Assembly (NCBI GenBank): GCA_004555205.1
Contig: SFIY01000001.1
Location: forward strand, 1-64,000
DNA length: 64,000 nt
Source: Clostridiales bacterium
GTDB taxonomy: Bacteria; Bacillota; Clostridia; Oscillospirales; Oscillospiraceae
Direction of reading: 5' to 3'
The position numbers were made by a program, and so were the translations under genes. The notes beneath the pieces are model-generated. The model had not been told where the DNA came from. It saw only the letters and a program-made list of their open reading frames with translations, and did no database searches. Shown one piece after another: positions 15,349-24,963 of the stretch (its first letter is position 1; each line of letters opens with the position of its first letter).

Positions 15349-18117
15349 TTACTTTTTCAGTGCCTTCTTGATGATCTTAATCTCACGCTTGGCGGCGTAA
15401 GCACCGATGGCTTTCAGCTTATCCTCTGCCATAATCATCTTGGAGCACTCCGGCAGCTTGCGGCTGAGGTGGATGGCATCAAATTCGCACTTGGTGGTGC
15501 AGATACCGCAGCCGATGCACTTGTTGGGATCGACCACACTGCGGCCGCAGCTCAGGCAGCGGGACGCCTCGGATTTGATCTGCTCCTCGGTGAAGGACAA
15601 ACGCTCATCGGACATGGTCCTGACCTTAGCCTGATCCACGCCTGCCACGGCACGGGCGGGCTTCTTGTAGCTCTCTGCGGGAAGAACGACCTTCTCCTTG
15701 TCCAGCTCAACAAACCGGCGGGTATTGCGGTGGATGGTCAGAGATTGACCCTCATTGACAAAGCGGTGCAGGGACACAGCGCCCTCGCGGCCGGCGGCAA
15801 TGGCATCAATGACGAACTTCTGGCCGCTGTATACATCGCCGCCTACAAAGATGTCAGGCTCAGCAGTCTGGTAAGTCACAGGATCGGCCTTGACAGTACC
15901 GTTGCGGTTGAACTCCACATCGGTGCCCTTGAGCAGTTCCTTCCACTCCACCTTCTGGCCGATGCAATACAGCACGGTGGTGCACGCGGTATCCTCGGTA
16001 ACGGCATCGTCAAATACGGGGGCAAAGCGGCCCTCAGCATTTTTCACGCTGACACATTTGCGGAACTTGATGCCGGCGCACTTGCCGCCATCGGCCACAA
16101 TTTCCGTCTGGCCCCAGCCGGCACGAATGGTGATTCCGTCGGCCTCACAAGCACTGCGGTCTTCCTCGCCCATGGGCATCTCGTCATAGCTCTCCAAGCA
16201 GTACAGCGTGACACTCTCAGCGCCGCAGCGAACCGCAGTACGCGCCACATCTGCGCCGATGTTGCCGCCGCCGATCACGACGACCTTGCCGCTGAGCTGC
16301 TGACCGCCGCCGATGTTGACATTCCTGAGGAAGTCTATACCGGCCATCACGCCCTCGGCCTCCTCGCCGGGGACCCCCAGCTTGCCGCCGGACTGCAGTC
16401 CCACTGCCACATAGAAGCCCTTGAAGCCCTGCTGGCGCAGTTCGGCAATAGTCACATCCTTGCCCACTTCCACGCCGCACTTAAACTCCACGCCCATTTC
16501 CTTGAGAATGTCGATTTCGGCCTTGACCACATCCTTCTCCAGACGGAAATTGGGAATACCGTGCATCATCATGCCGCCGGGAGCAGCCTCCTTTTCAAAC
16601 ACAACAGGCTTGTAACCCTCAATGGCTAAGAAGTAAGCGCATGCCATGCCGGCAGGGCCGCTGCCGATCACGGCAATCTTCTGGTCGAAGGCCGCACCGG
16701 TGGAAGAGTTCATAGCCGGTACATAGCGGTGTTCCTCCTTCAGATCCTGCTCGGCAATAAACTTCTTGATATCATCAATAGCCAGCGCTTCGTCCACGCT
16801 GCCGCGCATACAGGCACTCTCGCAATACTTATGGCAGATAGAACCGCAGACGGCGGGGAACGGATTGTCCTTCTTGATGAGCTTCAGTGCATCACGATAA
16901 CGGCCCTCGCTGGCCATCTTGATGTAACCCTGAATGGCGATATGTGCCGGGCAGGCCACCTTGCAGGGTGCCGTACCGGTAGGCCAGGTCTGAATAATGC
17001 CGTTTTCGTTGCGGTAGTTCTTATTCCATTTTTCCTCGCCCCACTTCACATCATCGGGCAGCTCCTGACGGGGATACTCCACAGGGCCGTCCATCGTGCA
17101 CAGCTTCTGACCCAGACGGACAGCACCGGCAGGACAGGTTTCCACACACTTACCGCAGGCGGTACACTTGGTGGCATCACTTTCGGCAATATAGGCCGAG
17201 CGGGACAGGTTCGGCGTGTTAAACAACTGCGAAGTGCGCAGCGCATTACAGACACCGACCGCGCAGTTGCAGATGCCGAAAATCTTATTCTCTCCGTCGA
17301 TGTTGGTGATCTGATGGACATAGCCGCGGTCTTCGGCCCTTTTCAGAATCGCCATGGCTTCCTCATAGGTAATATCACGGCCCTTGCCGGTTTCACGGCA
17401 ATAATCAGCGAAGTCACCCACACCGATACACCACTCGGCCTCAATATCGCCGGAGCCTTCGTTACGAATACGCTGCTGCTTACGGCAGGAGCAGACTGCC
17501 ACACCGATGTGACCTTCGTACTTTTTCAGCCAGTGGGACAGATGCTCAATATCCAATGACTCGCTCTCAGCCGGGATGGCCTGTTCCACGGGAATAACAT
17601 GCATACCGATGCCGGCGCCTCCGGGAGGCACCATCTCCGTCAGGCCTGCCAAAGGCAGATACGCCATACGCTCAAAGAAATCGGCGATTTTGGGCTGTTC
17701 GTCACACATATCCGGATGGATCACCATGATCTCCGCACTGCCGGGCACAAACATATCCAATACCCAGCGCTTCTCATGAGTGGGATTTTTGCCGTCTAAG
17801 TTTTCCCAATGATATTCCACCAAGCCACAGTCGCTGATGGCTGCGAGAACCTTTTCCAGATGGGATGTTTCCAGTCCGGTCTTTTTTTGCATCTGTGCAA
17901 ACGTCATAGGTACGCGTTTTTTCATGCACAGTGCCAGATCCAATACATCCTCACTCATCTTCCGGCCGTATTTGTCTGCTACAAACTTCAGCGCAGAATC
18001 AATGCCCCAGTATTCGGGAGAATCCGTGGTGACTTTTTCCAAGCCCAGCAGCACCTTTGCCCGATCGGTGATTTCTTTTGCCAACTTGAAAATTTTTTCA
18101 TCTCTTGTCATCGCCAT
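15349..18117 (-). CDS. Multidomain Fe-S/flavin oxidoreductase with GltD-like core
   Basis: 922 residues. The N-terminal third has a winged-helix-like part and Cys clusters ending in a ferredoxin motif (CTACGKCVETCPAGA). The middle is like the glutamate synthase small subunit: CKVACPAHIAIQGYI and SICHKYCESAC, an FAD fold (AVIGSGPAGMACAYFLA) and an NAD(P) fold (VVVIGGGNIGADVARTA). The C-terminus carries CLSCGRSV and a 4Fe-4S motif CIGCGICTTKC. It probably passes electrons between NAD(P)H and ferredoxin or a partner protein. The exact substrates are not shown by sequence. The start has AGGAGGCAAAAAG ahead of it. Confidence 0.8.
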   Translation of the reverse strand: MAMTRDEKIFKLAKEITDRAKVLLGLEKVTTDSPEYWGIDSALKFVADKYGRKMSEDVLDLALCMKKRVPMTFAQMQKKTGLETSHLEKVLAAISDCGLVEYHWENLDGKNPTHEKRWVLDMFVPGSAEIMVIHPDMCDEQPKIADFFERMAYLPLAGLTEMVPPGGAGIGMHVIPVEQAIPAESESLDIEHLSHWLKKYEGHIGVAVCSCRKQQRIRNEGSGDIEAEWCIGVGDFADYCRETGKGRDITYEEAMAILKRAEDRGYVHQITNIDGENKIFGICNCAVGVCNALRTSQLFNTPNLSRSAYIAESDATKCTACGKCVETCPAGAVRLGQKLCTMDGPVEYPRQELPDDVKWGEEKWNKNYRNENGIIQTWPTGTAPCKVACPAHIAIQGYIKMASEGRYRDALKLIKKDNPFPAVCGSICHKYCESACMRGSVDEALAIDDIKKFIAEQDLKEEHRYVPAMNSSTGAAFDQKIAVIGSGPAGMACAYFLAIEGYKPVVFEKEAAPGGMMMHGIPNFRLEKDVVKAEIDILKEMGVEFKCGVEVGKDVTIAELRQQGFKGFYVAVGLQSGGKLGVPGEEAEGVMAGIDFLRNVNIGGGQQLSGKVVVIGGGNIGADVARTAVRCGAESVTLYCLESYDEMPMGEEDRSACEADGITIRAGWGQTEIVADGGKCAGIKFRKCVSVKNAEGRFAPVFDDAVTEDTACTTVLYCIGQKVEWKELLKGTDVEFNRNGTVKADPVTYQTAEPDIFVGGDVYSGQKFVIDAIAAGREGAVSLHRFVNEGQSLTIHRNTRRFVELDKEKVVLPAESYKKPARAVAGVDQAKVRTMSDERLSFTEEQIKSEASRCLSCGRSVVDPNKCIGCGICTTKCEFDAIHLSRKLPECSKMIMAEDKLKAIGAYAAKREIKIIKKALKK

Positions 18118-18273
18118 CTTTTTGCCTCCTGTTTCTTTCTATCAAAAAATTCTTCTTATTCCTCCTTATAATAATACATTTATATAATATAAGAATTACA
18201 CCTGAACTACAATAGGGCAACTGTAAATTCTGCACTTTTCACAAAAGAAATGTCTGTTTTTTCACAACATAAT

Positions 18274-18317
18274 AAAAAAGGCGGTACACCTATAAGCGAA
18301 GACTTATAGGTGTACCG
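18274..18317 (-). terminator. Terminator of the riboswitch-controlled surface protein
   Basis: CGGTACACCTATAAG (18282-18296) pairs with CTTATAGGTGTACCG, with T-run at 18274-18279 on the minus strand. Nothing else is seen in the 259 bases between the two genes. Confidence 0.85.
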
Positions 18318-18376
18318 TCAGTCTGCTGTTTTAACAGAGATACGGACTCATTTTACGGAAAGACGAACGCTTTTGT

Positions 18377-20656
18377 TTAAGCCTTACGATATTTTTTCAT
18401 CCGTACAACAATGAATACGCACAGCACGGACACAGTGGCCGCGACGACCCACACCATGACGCCGGTATCACCGGTAACAGGCGCTTTGCCGCTGTTGGTG
18501 GGATCGCCGTTGTTTTTATCCGTTGAAATTCCGGAGGGAGCCTCCTCCACCGTTACGGTGCAAACAGCTGGAACAATGGAGTTGTCGGCCTTGGAGACAA
18601 CGATCAGATAGCGGCCTGCCTTGGTAAAGGTCACCGCCGTCCCCTTTACGCTGCAACCGTCGGAAACAACATGCAAATCACTGTCGCACACGGTCAGCAC
18701 AACATTCTCACAGGCCGTAAACACGGTGTTCCAATTGGCGTCATATCCCGCCTGCTGCACCTCCACGGTGACAGACTCTCCGGCCTTGATGACAGCCGAG
18801 GACGGTGTTATCCTGGTATACGCATCCGTATAGTACTGCTGATCGGCATATACAAAGGCCACCAGATTGTCCCCTGCTTTCACTGCATCTTCGGCACTCC
18901 AGCAGGAAGCATCGTTGAGCCAATAGCCAAAAGCGCCGCTTGTATTGCCCCACAGCTTGGTCAGGCTCAGGCCGTACGCACCGTTCATCGCCTGATAGCC
19001 GGCCTCTGCACCGCCGGGGTAGGCCGTCTCATGGGCGGCGTACAGGGTTTCATCCACATCCAGTTTGCCGTCGCCGTTAAGGTCGGTCACGGTGATGGCC
19101 TCGCGGCCCATCACAACATTGCCCCGATCGGAGATCGTCACATACACGGTGGCCTTTGCCGCATCGGTCGGCACGGCAATCTCACGGGTAAAGCCACAGA
19201 CATTACATTCCCCGTCGCGGCTGTTATCATAGGTGTGCTCAGCCAAATCGCCGTAGGCTTTACCGCACTTATCGCAGACCGCCTTTTTGGTGCAGGTGGC
19301 TGTTCCGCCGGTGTGCTCGGTGCAGTTTACCGTTCCCACCGCCAGCACATTACCGGAATCATTCTTGTAGTAAATGGTGCCGTCAGCATCGCAAATGGGA
19401 CTGCAAATGCAATACTGCTCATAGCCGGCAGCATCGTAAATCTCCACCAATTCCAATGCTTCCTCGGTTGTTGTCTTGGTGGGATCCACCTTAATCAGGC
19501 TCAGGCCGCCGGGTTGGTTGTTGTAGGTGCCGTAGAAATACAGCTTGCCCTCATTGGCATAATACGCCGTACTGAGCAGCATGGAGCACTGGGGATAACC
19601 CTTCAGTCCCGCATAGCAGCACATCTCCAAAGAGACGGCGTCGGCCACCACAAAATTACCCTTGGAGCCGGAGGAACTGATGCCGCTGCCGGTGGCAAAA
19701 TACACCTTATCACCGTACACGATCGGCGTGGAAGTGGACTGGGCATTGTAATCGACCATCTTCAGATCGCTCAGCGCGCCGGTAACGCCGTCTACCGCGG
19801 CAGAGCAGAGATAGCCGCCCTTGGTAGTGAAGTACACGCGGCCCATTTCCTCACTGTATGCCATGGAGGAGCGCTGATCGCCGGCGGCGGTCAGCTCCAG
19901 TGCACTGATTTCCGCGCCGGTTTTTTTGTGCAGGGCATACACATGAGAGTTGCCTGCAGAGCCGCCTGCGCCGTCATCCGTACCGAAAATCACGGCATCA
20001 CCGATCACTACAGAACCGGCCCAATAGAAGCCGCCGGTCACCGTCTTTGTCCACTCGGCGGTTTTCGCTTCGTCTGTCTGTGCCGTATCCTCGTCCTTTA
20101 CCGAAAGGCAGACATAGTTGGCCTCCTTCTTTTCACCGTTCCAAAAGCCGGTATAGATGCAGCCGTCCGAATAGGTAATCGGGCTCAATGACTGTCCTTT
20201 CAGGCTATCCTGATATACCCAAAGGGAATCCAGCGTTTTTGCATCGAAGGCCTGCACCGTTCCGTTTGCCAACGGACAGAATATCATGCCTTCGGCGTAA
20301 GTGGGCGGTGTGTAGCCGAAATTGGGTGCCTCGCACATTTCGGTCTGCTGCAAAATCTCACCTTTTTCAAGGCTCAGCTTATACAGCACCTTTGCGGACA
20401 TTACCACCAGGCAGTCGTCCACGATGATCTGCACGCTGGGCGCCGCCGTCCAGCCGGTGCCAAGTTTCTGTGCCCATTTCAGCTCCGTACTTTCGGCGCT
20501 TTTGGGTGTGTAGGCGCCGGTAATGGCCATGTTGACATCGCTGTTGCGGAAATTCTTCCACTGTGAGGATACTTCCGTACCGGCAAATGCCACTGTTGGG
20601 ATCAGGCTCAGCACCATCACCAGTGCCAAAAGCAAAGTGCATACTCTTTTTTTCAT
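18377..20656 (-). CDS. Sortase-anchored beta-propeller/DUF4430 protein under B12 riboswitch control
   Basis: 759 residues. The signal peptide is MKKRVCTLLLALVMVLSLIP...AFAG. Residues about 50-450 look like a PQQ/quinoprotein-type beta-propeller (LYKLSLEKGEIL, VQAFDAKTLDSLWVYQ, VYALHKKTGAEI). A Cys-rich module follows (CTEHTGGTATCTKKAVCDKC), then a DUF4430-like (transcobalamin beta-grasp-like) region near 500-610, then an Ig-like part. The C-terminus is APVTGDTG (from 725), a hydrophobic helix and RMKKYRKA, a sortase-type sorting signal. A cobalamin riboswitch and terminator lie in the leader. Inference: a cell-wall B12-capturing protein. Confidence 0.78.
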   Translation of the reverse strand: MKKRVCTLLLALVMVLSLIPTVAFAGTEVSSQWKNFRNSDVNMAITGAYTPKSAESTELKWAQKLGTGWTAAPSVQIIVDDCLVVMSAKVLYKLSLEKGEILQQTEMCEAPNFGYTPPTYAEGMIFCPLANGTVQAFDAKTLDSLWVYQDSLKGQSLSPITYSDGCIYTGFWNGEKKEANYVCLSVKDEDTAQTDEAKTAEWTKTVTGGFYWAGSVVIGDAVIFGTDDGAGGSAGNSHVYALHKKTGAEISALELTAAGDQRSSMAYSEEMGRVYFTTKGGYLCSAAVDGVTGALSDLKMVDYNAQSTSTPIVYGDKVYFATGSGISSSGSKGNFVVADAVSLEMCCYAGLKGYPQCSMLLSTAYYANEGKLYFYGTYNNQPGGLSLIKVDPTKTTTEEALELVEIYDAAGYEQYCICSPICDADGTIYYKNDSGNVLAVGTVNCTEHTGGTATCTKKAVCDKCGKAYGDLAEHTYDNSRDGECNVCGFTREIAVPTDAAKATVYVTISDRGNVVMGREAITVTDLNGDGKLDVDETLYAAHETAYPGGAEAGYQAMNGAYGLSLTKLWGNTSGAFGYWLNDASCWSAEDAVKAGDNLVAFVYADQQYYTDAYTRITPSSAVIKAGESVTVEVQQAGYDANWNTVFTACENVVLTVCDSDLHVVSDGCSVKGTAVTFTKAGRYLIVVSKADNSIVPAVCTVTVEEAPSGISTDKNNGDPTNSGKAPVTGDTGVMVWVVAATVSVLCVFIVVRMKKYRKA

Positions 20657-20755
20657 CTGTTTTCTCCTTCTTTATTTTTTTCAGTCGGCTTCTTAAAACG
20701 CCGCTGTTGTATATATAAAACGCGATCAATGTGATACGCGGAGAAAAGAGGTATG

Positions 20756-20786
20756 GCGGCTGCAGCGATGCCCACGCTGCAGCCGC
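20756..20786 (-). other. Second leader hairpin
   Basis: GCGGCTGCAGCG pairs with CGCTGCAGCCGC in the transcribed leader between the riboswitch terminator and the start codon. No T-run follows; the role is unclear. Confidence 0.5.
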
Positions 20787-20841
20787 GCAGGAAGGAGTGT
20801 ATGGAAAGCAGCTCCCTGCTTGCAAAAAGAATAAAAGAAAA

Positions 20842-20870
20842 GCTGCGGCAGTTTTGAAAACTGCCGCAGC
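20842..20870 (-). terminator. Riboswitch expression-platform terminator
   Basis: GCTGCGGCAGTTTT-G-AAAACTGCCGCAGC with TTTTCTTTTATT beyond on the minus strand. It sits about 65 bases after the B12 box, as expected for cobalamin-induced termination. Confidence 0.8.
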
Positions 20871-20936
20871 CGTATTTCTGCGTACATAAAAAAGTCAGCC
20901 ACCTCGTAACTCGCAAAGTATCCTGAAAGTCTCATT

Positions 20937-21122
20937 CAAGCAGGTCTCCTGACTTACGCATCATCAACCGTACATTGCCTTCTCAAAGATTCCTCTTCAA
21001 TGACCGACTTTCGTCTGTTTGTACGATCTCCGCGCTTACAGTGGCGGTACCGTTCGGGATTTTCACCCGATTCTCTATTCTCCGTCGATCCCCTTGTCAG
21101 GATCAACAGCACTTGAACGCTA
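20937..21122 (-). promoter_or_regulatory. Cobalamin (B12) riboswitch
   Basis: Read on the minus strand it contains GGTGAAAATCCCGAACGG, then GTACCGCCACTGTAA, and closes with the B12 box AGTCAGGAGACCTGC (about 20940-20954), the conserved core of cobalamin aptamers. It controls the downstream 18377-20656 gene, with an intrinsic terminator between them. The 5' boundary is approximate. Confidence 0.92.
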
Positions 21123-21220
21123 TTTACTTTTCAAATGCATTATATCGCGCGTTTTTCTTTCTGTCAAGGCGAATCCCGTTTTTTTTACTGTCTGATTTTC
21201 ACTTCATTATTGCCAAAAAA

Positions 21221-21254
21221 CAAAACGCTTTCGGCCTTCACCGAAAGCGTTTTG
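21221..21254 (-). terminator. Terminator of atoE
   Basis: CAAAACGCTTTCGG/CCGAAAGCGTTTTG hairpin just past the stop. Confidence 0.8.
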
Positions 21255-21277
21255 TTGTAAAGCAGGTCAAAGCCGTG

Positions 21278-22615
21278 TTACAGCAGTCCCCATACAAGGA
21301 AGCCGGCGCAGGCCACCAAGCCAACGAAGATCAGGATCACCACAAGGTAGCCCATAACATCGCGGGCAGACAGCTTGGCGATACCCAGAGCAGGCAATGC
21401 CCAGAACGGCTGGATCATGTTTGTCCACTGATCGCCCCATGCCACAGCCATGGCGGTACGTCCGGCATCAATGCCCAATGCCTGACCGGCGGGCATCATA
21501 ATGGGGCCCTGCACCGCCCACTGGCCGCCGCCGGAGGGAACGAAGAAGTTCACAATACCGGCAGACAGGAAGCTGAGCAGCGGGAATGTGGTGTTGTTGG
21601 AAATGCCGACAAAGAAGTTGGAAATCACACCGGCCAGAGACACACCGGCTTCATTCTGCGTAATCATCATGCCCATGATACCGGCATAGAACGGGAACTG
21701 CAGCAGCACACCGGCAGCACCGGAGGCAGCCTGAACGATCGCATCCACATAGCGGCGCAGATCGCCGTGCAGCGCGATACCCAGGAACATAAAGATGAAG
21801 TTGACAATATTCAGGCCCAGTGTGCCGCCCTTGACAAAGTAGTACACGATGTAAACAAAACCGGCAACAGTCAGAATGCCCCACAGGATCTTGGAGTGCT
21901 CAATCTTGTCGGCAGGCGTCTCGATCTTGTAGACCTTCTCCTCCTCATCCTGTAGCAGCACGGGGTCAATGGTAATCGTATGCGCCTTGTCCGGGTGCAT
22001 GGCATAGTTGATCAGAGGCATACCGATCAGAATAACGAGGCACATGATAATATTGACGGGATGGAAAATCGTCTGAGAAATTGCCGCCTGGTAAGTCACT
22101 TCTCCGAAAACCTTACCTGCCGCCAGATCCAGAGGAATGGAGCCGGACAGACCGGCGTGCCAGATGACAAAGCCGGAATAGGCAGACGCAATCAGCAGGG
22201 GGTAGTCAACCGTGGGCACACGGCGCACCACTTCTTTCGCCAGCAAAGCGCCGATAACCAGGCCGAAGCCCCAGTTCAACCAGCAGCAAATGGTGGAGAC
22301 AAATGTGGTGACAATGATTGCCTGGAAATTGTTGTGGCACAAGCCCGCCAGGAAGCGAAGTGCTTTCTTGAAAGGCTTGGCGCTGGCGCAGGCAGAGCCC
22401 AACACCAACACAAGCGCCATCTGCATGGAGAAAGACAGCAGGCTCCAGAACCCCTTATCATTTGCCCATGCAACCAGCATATCAATCGGGCCGAGTTTTG
22501 TGGCAAACATACCTGCCACATAAACCACGATGCTCAAAATGACAGCAAACAAAAATGCATCCGGCAGCCATCTGTTCACAACTCGCACACATCCGTTTGT
22601 GAATTTCTTGAACAT
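21278..22615 (-). CDS. atoE: Short-chain fatty acid transporter, AtoE family
   Basis: 445 residues with about ten membrane helices. Family features include RWLPDAFLFAVILSIVVYV, WNWGFG-like CCWLNWGFGLVIGALLAKEV and FVPSGGGQWAVQGPIMM. AtoE proteins take up short-chain fatty acids such as butyrate or acetoacetate. Here the gene stands alone without acetoacetate-degradation partners, so the cargo and direction are open; export or uptake of fermentation acids fits a gut anaerobe. The leader upstream is AT-rich with a TATAAT near 22680. Confidence 0.88.
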   Translation of the reverse strand: MFKKFTNGCVRVVNRWLPDAFLFAVILSIVVYVAGMFATKLGPIDMLVAWANDKGFWSLLSFSMQMALVLVLGSACASAKPFKKALRFLAGLCHNNFQAIIVTTFVSTICCWLNWGFGLVIGALLAKEVVRRVPTVDYPLLIASAYSGFVIWHAGLSGSIPLDLAAGKVFGEVTYQAAISQTIFHPVNIIMCLVILIGMPLINYAMHPDKAHTITIDPVLLQDEEEKVYKIETPADKIEHSKILWGILTVAGFVYIVYYFVKGGTLGLNIVNFIFMFLGIALHGDLRRYVDAIVQAASGAAGVLLQFPFYAGIMGMMITQNEAGVSLAGVISNFFVGISNNTTFPLLSFLSAGIVNFFVPSGGGQWAVQGPIMMPAGQALGIDAGRTAMAVAWGDQWTNMIQPFWALPALGIAKLSARDVMGYLVVILIFVGLVACAGFLVWGLL

Positions 22616-22737
22616 AACTCTTCTCCCTTCTTATGTTTAGGTTTTTGTGTCCATGTTTGACGAACACTTTGTTTATATTATAACAATTTTTTTAATAATG
22701 AGAAATATTTATTACTTATACGTAATATAAGCAAAAT

Positions 22738-22768
22738 AAGCAGAAGTCATAAAAAACGACTTCTGCTT
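22738..22768 (-). terminator. Terminator of glmS
   Basis: AAGCAGAAGTC/GACTTCTGCTT hairpin after the glmS stop. Confidence 0.75.
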
Positions 22769-22793
22769 ATCTGTCTTTTATATAATTTGTAGT

Positions 22794-24629
22794 TTATTCC
22801 ACTGTCACGCTCTTGGCCAGATTGCGGGGCTTATCAATGTCGCAGCCGCGTTCCAAGGCGATATAGTAGGCCAGCAATTGCAGCGGCAGCACGCCCAACT
22901 GCGGCAGCAGCATCTGCTGCACTTCCGGTACGCTCAGCACCATAGGCACGCGCTGTGCCAGATCGGCCGCATGCTTTTCGGTGGTCAGGGCCAAAACCTT
23001 TGCGCCGCGCGCCTGCACCTCCACCACATTGCTCATGGCCTTGTCAAACAGCGGTTCATATGTGCTCAGCGCGATGACCAGCGTGCCATCCTCGATCAGA
23101 GAGATCGTACCGTGCTTCAGCTCGCCGGAGGCATAGGCCTCGGAGTGAATGTAGCTGATCTCCTTCAGCTTCAGACTGCCTTCCAAGGACAGGGCATAGT
23201 CCAGATTGCGGCCGATGAAGAACACATCCTCCTTATCGGCACATTCCTTTGCCAGCGCGTGAATGGCTTCGGTGTCCTTGAGGACTTTCTCCATCTTCTC
23301 CGGCAATTGCTGCATATCACGCACCATGGCCGTATAAGTTTCGTAGCTGACAGTACCCATAATATCGCCGAAATACAGGCCCACCAGATTCAGCACCGCC
23401 ATCTGCGTGCTGTAAGCCTTGGTGGTAGCCACAGCGATCTCAGGGCCTGCCCAAGTGTAAAGCACATCGTCCGATTCCCGGGCAATCGACGAGCCGACCA
23501 CATTGACAATGGACAAAATGCGTGCCCCGCGCTTCTTCGCCTCGCGCAGAGCGGCCATGGTATCCAGCGTTTCGCCGGACTGACTGATGACAATGACCAA
23601 ATCGCCCTCGCCGACAATGGGATCGCTGTAACGAAATTCCGATGCCAGGCAAACCTCTACCGTGCGGCGCAGCATGCGCTCCAGATTATACTTGCCCACC
23701 ATGCCCACATGGTAGGAAGAGCCGCAGGCGATAATATAGATTTTGCCGATGCTGCGGATTTCCTCCTCCGTCATGGCCAGATCGCTCAACACCACACGAC
23801 CCTCCTGAATACGGGCCGCAGTCGCTTTACGAATGGCCTCGGGCTGCTCAAGAATCTCCTTGAGCATGAAGTGGTCATAGCCGCCCTTTTCCGCGGCGTC
23901 CACATCCCAGTCAATATGGTGATGCTCCTTCTCCACCGGCCGCATCAGACGGTCGTACACGCGGATGCCTCCGGCACTCAAAACAGCCATTTCCCCGTCG
24001 TCCATGTAGGCAATATCACGGGTATGACGGATCAGCGCCGTCACATCAGAGGCAATGAAGCTGCCGTTTTCACTGTAACCCAGCAGTAGCGGTGCATCCT
24101 TGCGGGCGGCAATCATGCGGTCGGGGTAGTCAGCGCATACGATACCCAGTGCGTAAGCGCCCTCCACCGCGTTGAGTACCCGCGTCATGGCTTCAAAAAA
24201 GTCCTGACAATCGGCATAGTAATAGTCCAGCAGCTGTGCCACCACTTCCGTATCCGTTTCGGAGCGGAAGGTATAGCCCTTTGCTATCAGCTGACCTTTC
24301 AGCTCGGCATAGTTTTCAATGATGCCGTTATGTACCACAGCGATCTTGCCGCTTTGGCTGACATGGGGATGGGCATTGACATCGTTGGGCTCGCCGTGGG
24401 TTGCCCAACGGGTATGGCCGATACCCAGTACGCCGGGCAGATCAGCCCCTGCATGGGTCAGGTCACTGAGCACCTGCAGTCTGCCGCGGGCTTTCTTCAC
24501 GCGCAGGCCGTCTTCACCGCACACGGCAATGCCTGCCGAGTCGTAACCGCGGTACTCCAAACGGCGCAGCCCATCGAGCAAAATCGGCGCTGCCTGCTCT
24601 TTCCCTACGAATCCAATGATTCCACACAT
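22794..24629 (-). CDS. glmS: Glutamine--fructose-6-phosphate aminotransferase
   Basis: 611 residues, the usual size. The start MCGIIGFVG exposes the catalytic Cys2 of the class II glutaminase; the GHTRWATHGEP motif and two SIS domains follow (VISQSGETLDTMAALREAKKRG), with the typical end KPRNLAKSVTVE. It makes glucosamine-6-phosphate for cell-wall precursors. Expression is set by the self-cleaving glmS ribozyme in its leader, which answers to the product. Confidence 0.97.
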   Translation of the reverse strand: MCGIIGFVGKEQAAPILLDGLRRLEYRGYDSAGIAVCGEDGLRVKKARGRLQVLSDLTHAGADLPGVLGIGHTRWATHGEPNDVNAHPHVSQSGKIAVVHNGIIENYAELKGQLIAKGYTFRSETDTEVVAQLLDYYYADCQDFFEAMTRVLNAVEGAYALGIVCADYPDRMIAARKDAPLLLGYSENGSFIASDVTALIRHTRDIAYMDDGEMAVLSAGGIRVYDRLMRPVEKEHHHIDWDVDAAEKGGYDHFMLKEILEQPEAIRKATAARIQEGRVVLSDLAMTEEEIRSIGKIYIIACGSSYHVGMVGKYNLERMLRRTVEVCLASEFRYSDPIVGEGDLVIVISQSGETLDTMAALREAKKRGARILSIVNVVGSSIARESDDVLYTWAGPEIAVATTKAYSTQMAVLNLVGLYFGDIMGTVSYETYTAMVRDMQQLPEKMEKVLKDTEAIHALAKECADKEDVFFIGRNLDYALSLEGSLKLKEISYIHSEAYASGELKHGTISLIEDGTLVIALSTYEPLFDKAMSNVVEVQARGAKVLALTTEKHAADLAQRVPMVLSVPEVQQMLLPQLGVLPLQLLAYYIALERGCDIDKPRNLAKSVTVE

Positions 24630-24694
24630 ATTATTTTTCCTCCTGATTGTTTTTCGATCAAAAGGATCAACACGCAGAAGTTTTTCCTTTCTTT

Positions 24695-24840
24695 CCGGTC
24701 ACGGCCCCTTTGTTTTGCAGTTGCCTGCATATTTGTCGGCCCTGTTACGCGTCCGGAACACACGGGAGAGCATCCGCCGAATGTTCGATTCTCTCTCCTC
24801 CTCGTTATCCTGCCTTTTACGCAGGCACATGGCGCTTATG
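24695..24840 (-). ncRNA. glmS self-cleaving ribozyme
   Basis: Minus-strand reading: A/GCGCC at the cleavage point (between 24836 and 24835), then AACGAGGAGGAGAGAGAATCG, then the conserved ATTCGGCGGATGCTCTCCCG and further pairing up to about 24695. This matches the glmS ribozyme core. Glucosamine-6-phosphate acts as cofactor for cleavage and so lowers glmS mRNA. The 3' boundary is approximate. Confidence 0.9.
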
Positions 24841-24963
24841 ATGGGATGACCCATAATCTCCTTTCTCTGTTCTGCGATTTTTATATGGTCTATGCACAAA
24901 GCATACCACACATTATAAATTCCCCGAAAACGGGAAATACTTGCCTCAAAGGGGGCATTTTAC

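Noticed and set aside
22712..22725. TTAC-TTATAC-GTAA palindrome upstream of atoE
   Set aside because: Short and in AT-rich DNA; no second copy or known regulator, so not called.
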